A stretch of DNA of 64,000 bases from CAZTDU01 sp964617355 (GCA_964617355.1 CAZTXP010000064.1:1-64000), one strand, 5' to 3'. Shown: positions 17,512 to 26,843, counted from the first letter of the stretch. Numbers and translations are program-made. Notes: generated from the letters alone by a model not told the origin.

Positions 17512-18380
17512 ACGGGCCGGCGCGGCACCGCCTGCCCGACGGCCGGCTGCACCTGCAGCACGGGCCGATCGACCTCGTGATCGAAGCGTCGGGCGCGCCC
17601 TCGGAGATCGAGGCGGCCTACGCGCAAGCCGCGAAGCGCTTCGACACGGTGCTCGAGGAACTCGTTTCCGAGCTGCCGCGCCTGCGCGAGGGGCTCGGCG
17701 CCGCCTTCCCGATGATGCGCGGCCGGGTCGCCAAGCGCATGGTCGCCGCGTGCTGGCCGCATCGCGACACCTTCATCACGCCGATGGCGGCCGTCGCAGG
17801 AAGCGTTGCGGACGAGATCCTCGCCGCGATGCTCGCCGGCTGCAGCTTGCGCAAGGCGTACGTGAACGACGGCGGCGACATCGCGGTGCACATCGCGCAC
17901 GGCGAGTCCCTGTCGGCGGGCATCGTCGAGAATATCGAGCGTCCGTCGCTGGATGCGAACCTGCGCCTGGAGCGCCCCTGCGGAATCGCCACCTCTGGAT
18001 GGCGAGGCCGATCGCAGTCGCTGGGCATCGCCGACGCGGTAACCATCCTCGCTGCCAACGCCGCCGCCGCCGACGCGGCCGCGACCCTCGTCGCCAATGC
18101 CGTGGACGTGCACCATCCCGGCATCGAGCGACGCCCCGCGCACCAGTTGCGGGAAGACACCGATCTGGGCGACCGTCTCGTCACGATCGCGGTGCCGCCG
18201 CTGCCCCCCGAGGCGGTGGACGCTGCGCTAGACTCGGGGCTCGAACTCGCAAGGCAGATGCTGCGTCGCGGCCTGATCCAGGGCGCCTACCTCGCCCTCC
18301 AGTCGGGCACGCGCGCAGTCCATGCCGGAGAACGCCAACTGGGAGACACCGCATGCCCGCCACTCGACGCCACGTCCTGA
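17508..18380 (+). CDS. UPF0280 family protein, ApbE-like fold
   Basis: 290 residues from a GTG at 17508 that overlaps the upstream stop (GTGA). UPF0280 proteins are uncharacterised relatives of the ApbE flavin transferases. The ApbE hallmarks can be seen: YVNDGGDIAVHI (NxGGDI motif), TSGWRGRSQSLGIADAVTI (TSG near the substrate loop) and ANAAAADAAATLVANAV (the ADA metal-site helix). ApbE enzymes attach FMN to Thr or bind FAD. The family link is established knowledge; a role in flavinylating a partner in this cluster is inference. Its 3' end overlaps the next gene by 28 bases. Confidence 0.75.
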   Translation: MNGPARHRLPDGRLHLQHGPIDLVIEASGAPSEIEAAYAQAAKRFDTVLEELVSELPRLREGLGAAFPMMRGRVAKRMVAACWPHRDTFITPMAAVAGSVADEILAAMLAGCSLRKAYVNDGGDIAVHIAHGESLSAGIVENIERPSLDANLRLERPCGIATSGWRGRSQSLGIADAVTILAANAAAADAAATLVANAVDVHHPGIERRPAHQLREDTDLGDRLVTIAVPPLPPEAVDAALDSGLELARQMLRRGLIQGAYLALQSGTRAVHAGERQLGDTACPPLDATS

Positions 18381-19567
18381 AGTCCCTCGCGCTCTTCCCG
18401 ATCGCGGCTGCCGCGCTCGCCGCGGCCCCCGCGGCTCACGCGCAAGCCATCAAGATCGGCGAGATGAACAGCTACAAGATGTTCCCCGCCTTCCTCGACC
18501 CGTACAAGAAGGGCTGGGAGCTCGCGATCGAGGAGATCAACAAGTCCGGCGGCGTGCTCGGGCGCAAGCTCGAGGTGGTGTCGCGCGACGACAACGGCAA
18601 CCCGGGCGACGCGGTGCGCATCGCCGAAGAGCTGATCGCGCGCGAGAACGTCAGCGTCCTCATGGGGACCTTCGCGTCGCATATCGGCCTCGCGGTGTCG
18701 AACCTCGCCAACCAGCGCAAGATCGTGTTCGTCGCGGCCGAGCCGCTCACCGACAAGATCGTCTGGGAAAACGGCAACCGCTACACCTTCCGCCTGCGGC
18801 CCTCGACCTACATGCAGACGGCGATGCTGATCCCCGACGCCGCCAAGCTGAAGAAGAAGCGCTGGGCCATCGTCTACCCGAACTACGAATACGGCCAGTC
18901 GGCCACCGCCTCGTTCAAGAAGCTGCTCGCCAAGGCGCAGCCGGGCGTGGAGTTCGTGATCGAACAGGCGCCGCCGCTCGGCAAGATCGACGCCGGCGCC
19001 GTCGTGCAGGCGCTCGCCGATTCCAAGCCGGACGCGATCTTCTCCTCGCTCTTCGGCCCGGACCTGCAGAAGTTCGTGCGCGAGGGCAACACGCGCGGCC
19101 TCTTCAAGGACCGCCCGGTGTTCAACCTGCTCGCCGGCGAGCCCGAGTACCTCGACCCGCTGAAGGACGAGACGCCCGAGGGCTGGTACGTGACCGGCTA
19201 CCCTTGGAGCGAGATCAAGACCCCGGCGCACCAGAAGTTCCTCGCCGCCTACCAGGCGAAGTGGAAGGACTATCCGCGCCTGGGCTCGGTGGTCGGCTAC
19301 TCCACCGCCTACACCGTGGCCAACGGCCTGAAGAAGGCCGGCGCGGTCGACACCGAGAAGCTGATCGCGGCGCTGAAGGGCCTCGAGATGGACACGCCGA
19401 TCGGCCCGATCGTCTACCGCCCGGTGGACCACCAGTCGACCATGGGCGCTTACGTCGGCCAGATCGGCAAGAAGAACGGCAAGGGCGTGATGACCAGCTG
19501 GCGCTTCGCCGACGGCGCGCTCTTCATGCCGCCGTTCGAGGAAGTGCGCGCGCTGCGCAAGGAGTAG
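18353..19567 (+). CDS. Periplasmic substrate-binding protein of a branched-chain/amide-type ABC transporter
   Basis: 404 residues with a twin-arginine-like leader (TRRHVLKSLALFPIAAAA) and likely cleavage after AAHAQ. The mature part is a type 1 periplasmic binding protein (KIGEMNSYKMFPAFLDPYKKG ... GVLGRKLEVVSRDDNGNPGD). Such LivK/AmiC relatives bind amino acids, amides, urea or aromatic acids. It lies directly before the LivHM, LivG and LivF genes but is separated from them by a strong terminator, which would make the binding protein more abundant than the membrane parts. The ligand is presumably the cluster's substrate. Confidence 0.92.
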   Translation: MPATRRHVLKSLALFPIAAAALAAAPAAHAQAIKIGEMNSYKMFPAFLDPYKKGWELAIEEINKSGGVLGRKLEVVSRDDNGNPGDAVRIAEELIARENVSVLMGTFASHIGLAVSNLANQRKIVFVAAEPLTDKIVWENGNRYTFRLRPSTYMQTAMLIPDAAKLKKKRWAIVYPNYEYGQSATASFKKLLAKAQPGVEFVIEQAPPLGKIDAGAVVQALADSKPDAIFSSLFGPDLQKFVREGNTRGLFKDRPVFNLLAGEPEYLDPLKDETPEGWYVTGYPWSEIKTPAHQKFLAAYQAKWKDYPRLGSVVGYSTAYTVANGLKKAGAVDTEKLIAALKGLEMDTPIGPIVYRPVDHQSTMGAYVGQIGKKNGKGVMTSWRFADGALFMPPFEEVRALRKE

Positions 19568-19584
19568 CGCCGCTTGCGTGACCC

Positions 19585-19616
19585 GATCGCCGGGCGAACC
19601 CCGGCGATCTTTTTTT
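19585..19616 (+). terminator. Strong intrinsic terminator after the binding-protein gene
   Basis: GATCGCCGGG pairs perfectly with CCCGGCGATC (10-bp stem, 5-base loop) and is followed by seven T residues. It starts 18 bases after the stop at 19567 and ends 13 bases before the permease ATG. Read-through or partial termination would set the ratio of binding protein to permease. Confidence 0.9.
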
Positions 19617-19629
19617 GCCCCTCCCCCGC

Positions 19630-21513
19630 ATGACCGCCGCCTCGATCCTCATCCAGTTCCTGAACGGCCTCGCGAGCGCGAGTTCGCTGTTCCTCGTGGC
19701 CGCGGGGCTGTCGCTGATCTTCGGCGTCACGCGCATCGTCAACTTCGCGCACGGCTCGCTGTACATGCTCGGCATGTACGTGGCCGTGATGCTGGTCGAG
19801 AAGCTCGGCGGTGGCCCCCTCGGCTTCTGGGGCGGCGTGATCGCCGCGGCGGTCGTGGTGGCGATCTTCGGCGCGCTGGTCGAGGCGCTGCTGCTGCGGC
19901 GGATCTACGCCGCGCCGGAACTGCTGCAACTGCTCGCCACCTTCGCGCTCGTGCTCGTCGTCAAGGACTTCGCGCTGTGGGCCTGGGGCCCGGAAGACCT
20001 GCTCGGCCCGCGCGCACCGGGCCTTGGCGGTGCGGTCGAGATCGCCGGCAAGTCGTTCCCGGAGTACGACCTTTTCCTGATCGTCTTCGGCCCGCTGGTG
20101 CTCGGCGCGCTGTGGCTGCTGCTGTCGCGCACGCGCTGGGGCACGCTGGTGCGCGCCGCCACCGAGGACCGCGAGATGGCCGGCGCGCTCGGCGTGAACC
20201 AGAAGCTGCTCTTCACCAGCGTGTTCGCGCTCGGCGCCTTCCTCGCCGGGCTGGGCGGCGCGATCTCGATCCCGCGCGAGCCGGCGACGCTGTTCATGGA
20301 CCTGCAGGTGATCTCGGACGCCTTCGTGGTCGTGGTGGTCGGCGGCCTCGGCTCGATCGGCGGCGCCTTCCTCGCCGCGCTGCTGATCGCCGAGATCAAG
20401 GCGTTCTGCATCGGCATCGGCGACGTCACCGTCCTCGGCACCGTGTTCTCGTTCTCGAAGCTCACGCTGGTGGTCGAGTTCATCGTCATGGCGGTCGTGC
20501 TCGTACTCCGGCCCTGGGGCCTGCTCGGGCGCATGCCGGCCGCGGCGCGCGGCACCGCGGCGCTCGAACCACCGCTGCTGCTGCCCACCGCCACCGTCCT
20601 CAAGGCCGCGGCGGCATTGCTCGTCGCCGTGGCGCTGGTGCCGGTGTTCTCGGGCGGATACACGCTGGTGCTGATGGCCGACGTGCTGATCTTCGCGCTG
20701 TTCGCGGTCAGCCTCTACTTCATCATGGGGCCGGGCGGGCTGCACTCGTTCGGCCACGCCGCCTACTTCGGCCTTGGCGCCTACGGCGCAGGCCTGCTGA
20801 TGCAGAAAGGCGGCGTGCCGATGGAGGTCGCGCTGGTCGCCGCCCCGGCCACCGCGGCCGTCGGCGCGCTGGTGTTCGGCTGGTTCTGCGTGCGGCTCTC
20901 GGGCGTCTACCTCGCGATGCTGACGCTCGCGTTCGCGCAGATCGCGTGGTCCATCGTGTTCCAGTGGGACGGCTTTACCGGCGGCTCCAACGGCATGGTC
21001 GGCATCTGGCCGTCGGCGTGGTTGCAGAGCAAAGTCGCGTACTTCTACCTCACGCTCTTCTGCACCGCCGTCGGCATGGTCGCGCTGTGGCGCATGCTCT
21101 TCTCGCCCTTCGGCTACGCGCTGCGCGCCGGCCGCGACTCGCCGCTGCGGGCTGACGCCATCGGCATCGACGTGCGCCGCATCCAGTGGATGGCCTTCGT
21201 CGTCGCCGGCCTCTTCGCCGGCGCGGCGGGCGCGCTGTACGCGTTCTCGAAGGGCTCGATCTCCCCCGAGACCATGGCGGTGCCGCGCTCGGTGGACGGC
21301 CTCGTCATGGTACTGCTCGGAGGCATCCACAACCTTACCGGCGCGCTGTGGGGCGCGGTGATCTTCACCCTGCTGCAGGACTACGTCGCGCGTGCGATCG
21401 ACTACTGGCGGGCGGTGCTCGGCCTCGTGATCCTGGTGCTGGTGCTCGTGTTCCCGAACGGCGTCGTCGGCTTCATCCGCGAGAAGTGGTTCCACGAGCG
21501 GGAGGACGCATGA
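19630..21513 (+). CDS. ABC transporter permease, LivH-LivM fusion
   Basis: 627 residues that contain both permease halves of a branched-chain-type importer. Residues 1-300 match LivH (SLIFGVTRIVNFAHGSLYML, VVVVVGGLGSIGGAFLAALL). Residues 330-627 match LivM (FIMGPGGLHSFGHAAYFGLGA, RDSPLRADAIGID, LLGGIHNLTGALWGAVIF). About 15 membrane helices can be counted. The ATG at 19630 is chosen because a TTG 15 bases earlier lies in the terminator's T-tract. Fused permeases occur in some Proteobacteria. The stop overlaps the next gene as ATGA. Confidence 0.93.
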   Translation: MTAASILIQFLNGLASASSLFLVAAGLSLIFGVTRIVNFAHGSLYMLGMYVAVMLVEKLGGGPLGFWGGVIAAAVVVAIFGALVEALLLRRIYAAPELLQLLATFALVLVVKDFALWAWGPEDLLGPRAPGLGGAVEIAGKSFPEYDLFLIVFGPLVLGALWLLLSRTRWGTLVRAATEDREMAGALGVNQKLLFTSVFALGAFLAGLGGAISIPREPATLFMDLQVISDAFVVVVVGGLGSIGGAFLAALLIAEIKAFCIGIGDVTVLGTVFSFSKLTLVVEFIVMAVVLVLRPWGLLGRMPAAARGTAALEPPLLLPTATVLKAAAALLVAVALVPVFSGGYTLVLMADVLIFALFAVSLYFIMGPGGLHSFGHAAYFGLGAYGAGLLMQKGGVPMEVALVAAPATAAVGALVFGWFCVRLSGVYLAMLTLAFAQIAWSIVFQWDGFTGGSNGMVGIWPSAWLQSKVAYFYLTLFCTAVGMVALWRMLFSPFGYALRAGRDSPLRADAIGIDVRRIQWMAFVVAGLFAGAAGALYAFSKGSISPETMAVPRSVDGLVMVLLGGIHNLTGALWGAVIFTLLQDYVARAIDYWRAVLGLVILVLVLVFPNGVVGFIREKWFHEREDA

Positions 21514-22268
21514 GCGTCCTCAACGTCTCGAACCTTTCCAAGTCTTATGGAGGGGTGCAGGCCGTGCGCGGCGTGAGCTTCAGCGTCGCCTCGGGCGAAC
21601 TGCTCGCGCTGATCGGCCCGAACGGTGCCGGCAAGACCACCTGCTTCAACATGCTGAACGGCCAGATCGCGCCGGACGGCGGCACGGTGGAATTCGAAGG
21701 CCGCAAGCTGAATGGCCTCGCGCCGCGCGACATCTGGCGCCTCGGCGTCGGCCGCACCTTCCAGATCACCGCCACCTTCGCGTCGATGACGGTGCGCGAG
21801 AATGTGCAGGTGGCGCTGCTGTCGCATCGCGGGCGACTGAAGTCGCTGTTCTCGCTCGCCCCGCGCGAACTGGCGCCGGAGGCAGACGCGCTGCTCGACC
21901 GGGTCGGCATGCGCGAGCAGGCCGACCGCCCCTGCGCGGTGCTCGCCTACGGCGACCTGAAGCGCGTCGAGCTCGCGGTGGCGCTCGCCAACGCCCCCCG
22001 CCTGCTGCTCATGGACGAGCCGACCGCCGGCATGGCGCCGCGCGAACGAGGCGAGCTGATGCAGCTCGCCGCCGACCTCGCGCGCACCTCCGGCATCGCG
22101 GTGCTCTTCACCGAGCACGACATGGACGTGGTGTTCAAGCACGCGAGCCGCGTGATCGTGCTCTCCGGCGGCGAGCTGATTGCCGAGGGCACGCCCGCCG
22201 AGGTGCGCGCCAACGAGCGCGTGCAGGAGGTCTACCTCGGCACCGGAGCCACCTATGCTCGCCATTGA
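21510..22268 (+). CDS. livG: ABC transporter ATP-binding protein, LivG-like
   Basis: 252-residue ATPase. Walker A is GPNGAGKTTCFNML; the Q-loop region is VGRTFQITATF. The signature region is unusual: it reads VLAYGDLKRVELAVALA, where most ABC proteins have LSGGQ, as is common in LivG. Walker B is RLLLMDEPTAGM and the H-loop is FTEHDMDVVF. Pairs with LivF on the fused permease. Starts by ATGA overlap with the permease and overlaps livF by 14 bases. Confidence 0.93.
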   Translation: MSVLNVSNLSKSYGGVQAVRGVSFSVASGELLALIGPNGAGKTTCFNMLNGQIAPDGGTVEFEGRKLNGLAPRDIWRLGVGRTFQITATFASMTVRENVQVALLSHRGRLKSLFSLAPRELAPEADALLDRVGMREQADRPCAVLAYGDLKRVELAVALANAPRLLLMDEPTAGMAPRERGELMQLAADLARTSGIAVLFTEHDMDVVFKHASRVIVLSGGELIAEGTPAEVRANERVQEVYLGTGATYARH

Positions 22269-22956
22269 CGGCCTGTCGGCCGCCTACGGCCGCGCGAAGA
22301 TCCTGTTCGACGTCGCGCTCGACGCGCGTGCCGGCGAGGTCGTGGCGCTGCTCGGCCGCAACGGCGCCGGCAAGTCGACCACGCTGAAGGCGATCATCGG
22401 GCTGGTGCGCGCGACCGCGGGGTCGGTGAGCTTTGCCGGCCGGCGCATCGACGCGCTGCCGCCGTTCCAGATCGCGCGGCTCGGCCTCGGCTACGTGCCG
22501 GAAGAGCGGCGCATCTTCACCGACCTGACCGTGATGGAGAACCTGGAGGTCGGCCGCCAGCCGCCGCGCGAAGGCGCGCCGACGTGGACGCCGGAGCGCC
22601 TCTTCGAGCTGTTCCCCAACCTCGGCCGCATGCGCGACCGCCCCGGCGGCCGCATGTCCGGCGGCGAGCAACAGATGCTGACCATCGCGCGCACGCTGAT
22701 GGGCAACCCGAAGGCGGTGCTGCTCGACGAGCCCTCGGAAGGCCTCGCGCCGGTGATCGTCGAAGGCATCGCGAATACCATCCTCGAACTGAAGCGCGAG
22801 GGGCTCTGCATCGTGCTGTGCGAGCAGAACCTGCACTTCGCGCAGCTCGTCGCCGACCGCGCCACCATCATCGAGAAGGGCCAGATCCGCTACACCGGGA
22901 CCATGACCGAACTGAACGCCAACGCCGCCGCGCGCGAGCAATACCTCTCCGTATGA
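22255..22956 (+). CDS. livF: ABC transporter ATP-binding protein, LivF-like
   Basis: 233-residue second ATPase. Walker A GRNGAGKSTTLKAI, the LivF-type YVPEERRIFTDLTVMENLE, signature RMSGGEQQMLTIARTL, Walker B AVLLDEPSEGLAP and H-loop LCEQNLHFAQ are all present, so it should be active. The ATG at 22255 keeps the short family N-terminus (MLAIDGLSAAYGRAKIL). Its stop overlaps the ATG of the hydantoinase gene, linking transport directly to catabolism. Confidence 0.94.
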   Translation: MLAIDGLSAAYGRAKILFDVALDARAGEVVALLGRNGAGKSTTLKAIIGLVRATAGSVSFAGRRIDALPPFQIARLGLGYVPEERRIFTDLTVMENLEVGRQPPREGAPTWTPERLFELFPNLGRMRDRPGGRMSGGEQQMLTIARTLMGNPKAVLLDEPSEGLAPVIVEGIANTILELKREGLCIVLCEQNLHFAQLVADRATIIEKGQIRYTGTMTELNANAAAREQYLSV

Positions 22957-24992
22957 GCCAGAGCCAGTGGATCGCCGGCATCGACGTCGGCGGCACCTTC
23001 ACCGACCTGATCGCGGTCGACGCCGCGTCCGGCGAGGTGCGCCTCGCCAAGGTGCCGACCACGCCCGAGAACCAGGCCTTCGGCGTGCTGAAAGCGCTGG
23101 AAGACGCCGGCCTGCCGCTCGCCGGCGTGGCGATGATCGTGCACGGCACGACCACCACCACTAACGCGGTGCTGGAACGCAAGCTGTCGAAGACCGGCCT
23201 CATCACCACGCAGGGCTTCCGCGACGTTTTGGAGCTCGGCCGCCGCACGCGCCCCAAGCCCTACGGCCTCACCGGCTGGTTCGAGCCGCTGGTGCCGCGG
23301 GAATTGCGCCACGAAGTGCCGGAACGCATGGACGCCGAGGGCGAAGTCGTCACCCCGCTCGACGAAGCCGCGGTGCGCCGAGCCGCCGAGGCGCTCGCGG
23401 CGGCCGGCTGCGAAGCGCTGGTGATCCACTTCCTGCACAGCTACATCAATCCGGCGCACGAGAAGCGCGCGCTGGAGATCGCCGCTAGCGTCTGGCCGAA
23501 CCGCTACCTCACGGCAGGCCACACCCTGCTCTCCGAATACCGCGAGTTCGAGCGCGGCGTCACCGCGGCGGTGAATGCATCGGTGCAGCCGATCCTCGAC
23601 CGCTACATCGAGCGCCTCGCCTCCGAGCTTCGCAAGCGCGGCTTCGGCCGCGACCTGCTCGTGATGCAGGGCAACGGCGGAACGGTGTCCGCCGCGCTGG
23701 TGGCGCGCACCGCGGTGAACACCGTGATGTCGGGTCCAGCCTCCGGGATCATCGCCGCGGCCGCGACTTGCACCGCGTCCGGCTATCCGAACGCGATCAC
23801 CTACGACATGGGCGGCACCTCCACCGACGTCGGCCTGATCCGCGACGGCGTGCCCGAGGTGTCCTCCGAACTCGAACTCGAATATGCGATGCCGGTACAC
23901 GTGCCGATGGTCGACGTGCATACCATCGGCGCGGGCGGCGGCTCGATCGCGTGGCTCGGCGAGGACGGCATGCTGCGCGTCGGCCCGCGCAGCGCCGGCG
24001 CGACGCCCGGCCCGATCTGCTACGGCCGCGGCGGCATCGAGCCGACCATCACCGACGCCAACCTGCTGCTCGGGCGACTGAATCCGAAGAAGCTGCTCAG
24101 CGTGAAGGGCGGCGCGGATGTCGCCTCGATCGCGCGCGCGATGGAAGAACGCGTCGGCAGCCGCCTCGGGCTGGACGCGACTGCCACCGCGGCGGCGATC
24201 GTGCGCATCGCCAACGACAAGATGGCCGGCGCGATCCGCATGGTGTCGCTCGCGCGCGGCCACGATCCGCGCGACTTCGTGCTGTTCCCGTTCGGCGGTG
24301 CGGGCCCGCTGCACGCCTGCGCGCTGGCGCGCGAGCTCGGCATCCCGAAGCTGCTGATTCCGGCTCGCCCCGGCATCACCAACGCGCTCGGCTGCGCGGT
24401 CGCCGACCTGCGCCACGACTTCGTCAACACCGTGAACAAGCCGGTCGCGCAGGTCGCGGAAGACGAGGTCGCGCGCATCCTCCAGTCGCAGATCGCCGAG
24501 GGCACGAAGCTGATCGAGGGCGAAGGCGTGGCGATCCGCGGCATCCGCCTGATCCACTCGGCGGACATGCAATTCCAGGGCCAGAGCCACATCCTCACCG
24601 TTCCGCTGCCCGGCCCGAAGGTCACGCGCGACGAGCTGCAGAAGGCCTTCGACGCCGCCTACTGGGCGCGCTTCGGCGTGGAACTCCCCGAGATCCGCGC
24701 GGTGCTCGTGAACCTGCACACCGCGGTAATCGGCCAGCGCCCGCCGCTCGAGCTCGGCGCCCTCGCCTCCCGCACGACCGCCGCGTCGGCGGACGCCGCG
24801 ATCAGCGAGCGGCGCCAGGTCTGGTTCGACGGCGGCTGGCGCGGCACGCCGGTCTACCAGCGCGACCGGCTGCCGCGCGACGCGCGCTTCGCCGGCCCCG
24901 CCATCGTCGAGCAGCTGGACTGCACCACCGTGATCGAACCGGGCGATCGCGTCAGCCTCGACGCGCTCGGCAACCTGATCGTCGAACCGTAG
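22953..24992 (+). CDS. hyuA: Hydantoinase/oxoprolinase family protein, ATP-binding A subunit
   Basis: 679 residues of the HyuA / N-methylhydantoinase A / acetone carboxylase beta family. These subunits use ATP to activate a lactam or carbonyl carbon. Visible are the ASKHA-like phosphate loops GIDVGGTFTDLIAVD and YDMGGTSTDVGLI, plus HGTTTTTNAVLERK, GAGGGSIAW and FPFGGAGPLHACALAREL. The length is normal for the family. It starts by ATGA overlap with livF. The B subunit is 1.9 kb downstream (26880), separated by an EthD-like gene and an opposing GGDEF gene. Likely opens the ring of a lactam intermediate; substrate inferred only. Confidence 0.9.
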   Translation: MSQSQWIAGIDVGGTFTDLIAVDAASGEVRLAKVPTTPENQAFGVLKALEDAGLPLAGVAMIVHGTTTTTNAVLERKLSKTGLITTQGFRDVLELGRRTRPKPYGLTGWFEPLVPRELRHEVPERMDAEGEVVTPLDEAAVRRAAEALAAAGCEALVIHFLHSYINPAHEKRALEIAASVWPNRYLTAGHTLLSEYREFERGVTAAVNASVQPILDRYIERLASELRKRGFGRDLLVMQGNGGTVSAALVARTAVNTVMSGPASGIIAAAATCTASGYPNAITYDMGGTSTDVGLIRDGVPEVSSELELEYAMPVHVPMVDVHTIGAGGGSIAWLGEDGMLRVGPRSAGATPGPICYGRGGIEPTITDANLLLGRLNPKKLLSVKGGADVASIARAMEERVGSRLGLDATATAAAIVRIANDKMAGAIRMVSLARGHDPRDFVLFPFGGAGPLHACALARELGIPKLLIPARPGITNALGCAVADLRHDFVNTVNKPVAQVAEDEVARILQSQIAEGTKLIEGEGVAIRGIRLIHSADMQFQGQSHILTVPLPGPKVTRDELQKAFDAAYWARFGVELPEIRAVLVNLHTAVIGQRPPLELGALASRTTAASADAAISERRQVWFDGGWRGTPVYQRDRLPRDARFAGPAIVEQLDCTTVIEPGDRVSLDALGNLIVEP

Positions 24993-25000
24993 GACGGAAG

Positions 25001-25660
25001 ATGAGCGACAACCTCGGCCTCCTCCTCACCATGACCGAGCCGACGCCGGCCAACGAGGACGAATTCAACGCCTGGTACGACAGCGAGCACATCTTCGAGC
25101 GCCTTTCCGTACCGGGATTCCTCTCCGCGCGCCGCTGGGTGGCGGACCTGCCGCCGGGACAGGGCAAGTACCTCGCCACCTACGAGCTGGTGTCGCCCTC
25201 GGTGCTCGAGACGCCCGAGTACCTGAGCCACCTCGGCGACGGGCAGACGCCGTGGTCGAAGCGCATGCTCGGCGACTGCACCGTGTTCCGGCGCTGGGCC
25301 TGCGAACAGATCAACCCCGGCGACGCGCAGCCGCCGTCGATGTCGCACGCGCTCTTCGTCGCCATCGGCGACGTGCCGGTCGAGTGGGAGGACGAATTCA
25401 ACCGCTGGTACGACGACGAGCACCTGCACCTGCTCGCCGCCGTGCCGGGGGTGCAGCGCGCGCGGCGCTTCCGCGACCCGCGCGGCACGCCCCGCTACAT
25501 CGCGCTCTACGACCTCGAGGACGAGGGCGTGATCCGGCACCCCGCGTGGAAGAAGGCACTAGCCACTGACGGGGCGCGGCGCATCCACGAGCTCACGAAG
25601 GGGTGCGAGTGGATCCTTCGGCTCTACCGCAGCTACGTCCCGCACGGGCACGGGGGCTGA
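25001..25660 (+). CDS. Duplicated dimeric alpha/beta-barrel (EthD-like) protein
   Basis: 219 residues made of two related halves. FNAWYDSEHIFERLSVPGF (near residue 25) and FNRWYDDEHLHLLAAVPGV (near residue 130) are clearly copies of one another, and each is followed by an ARRW/ARRF strand. This looks like a tandem ferredoxin-like barrel of the EthD/DUF1330 superfamily, seen in small isomerases, monooxygenases and heme proteins. Starts nine bases after hyuA with no promoter between, so it belongs to the catabolic operon. Its last 102 bases overlap the 3' end of the opposing GGDEF gene. Function unknown. Confidence 0.7.
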   Translation: MSDNLGLLLTMTEPTPANEDEFNAWYDSEHIFERLSVPGFLSARRWVADLPPGQGKYLATYELVSPSVLETPEYLSHLGDGQTPWSKRMLGDCTVFRRWACEQINPGDAQPPSMSHALFVAIGDVPVEWEDEFNRWYDDEHLHLLAAVPGVQRARRFRDPRGTPRYIALYDLEDEGVIRHPAWKKALATDGARRIHELTKGCEWILRLYRSYVPHGHGG

Positions 25661-26812
25661 GTCCGACGCGGCCACGGTGCGGTTGCGGCCGGCCGCCTTC
25701 GCGGCGCGCATCGCCGAGCGCGCCGAGGCCATCAGCGCGTCCCAGTCCTCGCCGTCGGCGCCGTGCACGGCCACCGCGGCCGACAGCGTGATCGGCAGGC
25801 GCACGCCCGCCGCCGCGCCGGCGGCGCGCTGCACCGCCTTGCGGATTCGATCGGCCGTGATGCGCGCGCCGTCGACCAGCGTGCCCGGCAACAGCAGCGC
25901 GAATTCGTCGCCGTCCAGTCGTCCTGCGAAGTCGTACTCGCGCAGCAGGCTCGACAGCGGCTGTGCGATTGCGCGCAGCGTGCGGTCGCCCGCTGCGTGC
26001 CCGCAGGCCTCGTTGATCCGTCCGAGGTTGTCGACGTCGAACAGCACCAGCGCGTAGTGCGAATCGCTGCGCCGGCGCGTGCGCGCCAGTTCGCGCCCGT
26101 GCGCGCGCATGAACGCGCCACGGTTCAGGAGCCCGGTCAACGTGTCGCGAGTCGACACCTGCCGCAGCGCCTGGCCGAGCCGCGCCGACAGCGTCCACAT
26201 CATCGCGAGCGTCGCCGCGACCAGCGCGGCCACGAAGCCGACCATCAGGCCGGCGTCCAGCACGGCGGGCACCAGTTCGTCGCCGCGGCGCAGCCCGGTC
26301 GCCGTGGCCGCCGCGTCGAGCAGCAGCCCCATGCCGACCAGTCCCGCGACGGCCGCAGTGGCGCGCGCGGACTCGGCGTCCTGCGGCAGCGAGGCGTGGT
26401 CGAAGCCGCGCGCCGCGCGGAAGAGCAGCACCGCCAGCACGCCGTCGCCCGCGTAGGTGCGGATCGCCTCGTAGGCCGGGTCGTTCCACCCGAGCATCAC
26501 CATCACCAGGAGCGTCGCGGCGGCGAACCCGTGTACGTCGCGCGGCGAGCGCGAGGCGAGCGCCCGCGCGGCCTGCTCGGCGAGCAGCGCGCCGCCGGCG
26601 AAGAAGGCGTAGACGAAGCCGTGGGCGACGAGGTCCGGCGAGCCGATGCGCACCGCCTGCAGCGCAAGGCCGCCCGCGAGCAGCAGCAAGGCCCCGCCCC
26701 AGTGCAGCGCGGCCGGCACCTTGTGGCGCAGGCCGAAGGCCAGCGACACCGGCCCCAGCAGCATGCAGATGACGAGTGCGACGACGCCTAGCGTCCTGAG
26801 GTCGAGGTACAT
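25559..26812 (-). CDS. Membrane-bound GGDEF protein (diguanylate cyclase-like) with DGDEF signature
   Basis: 417 residues. Residues 1-225 contain six to seven hydrophobic helices, a membrane sensor of no named family. Residues 235-400 are a GGDEF domain: RDTLTGLLNRGAFMR, LVLFDVDNLGRINEACGH and the signature RLDGDEFALLLPG. The first Gly of GGDEF is Asp here, which may lower or abolish c-di-GMP synthesis. No RxxD I-site five residues upstream is evident. A tail of about 30 residues overlaps the opposing EthD-like gene. It is inserted, on the other strand, between hyuA and hyuB, and starts 67 bases from hyuB. Confidence 0.85.
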   Translation of the reverse strand: MYLDLRTLGVVALVICMLLGPVSLAFGLRHKVPAALHWGGALLLLAGGLALQAVRIGSPDLVAHGFVYAFFAGGALLAEQAARALASRSPRDVHGFAAATLLVMVMLGWNDPAYEAIRTYAGDGVLAVLLFRAARGFDHASLPQDAESARATAAVAGLVGMGLLLDAAATATGLRRGDELVPAVLDAGLMVGFVAALVAATLAMMWTLSARLGQALRQVSTRDTLTGLLNRGAFMRAHGRELARTRRRSDSHYALVLFDVDNLGRINEACGHAAGDRTLRAIAQPLSSLLREYDFAGRLDGDEFALLLPGTLVDGARITADRIRKAVQRAAGAAAGVRLPITLSAAVAVHGADGEDWDALMASARSAMRAAKAAGRNRTVAASDSAPVPVRDVAAVEPKDPLAPLRELVDAPRPVSG

Positions 26813-26843
26813 GGTGTGCGGCTCCCGGGGGTCTCTCTCGCGG

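Noticed and set aside
19450..21495. Minus-strand open frame of 681 codons opposite the permease
   Set aside because: Very charged His/Arg/Glu-rich product without domains; the plus strand encodes about 15 membrane helices of LivHM.
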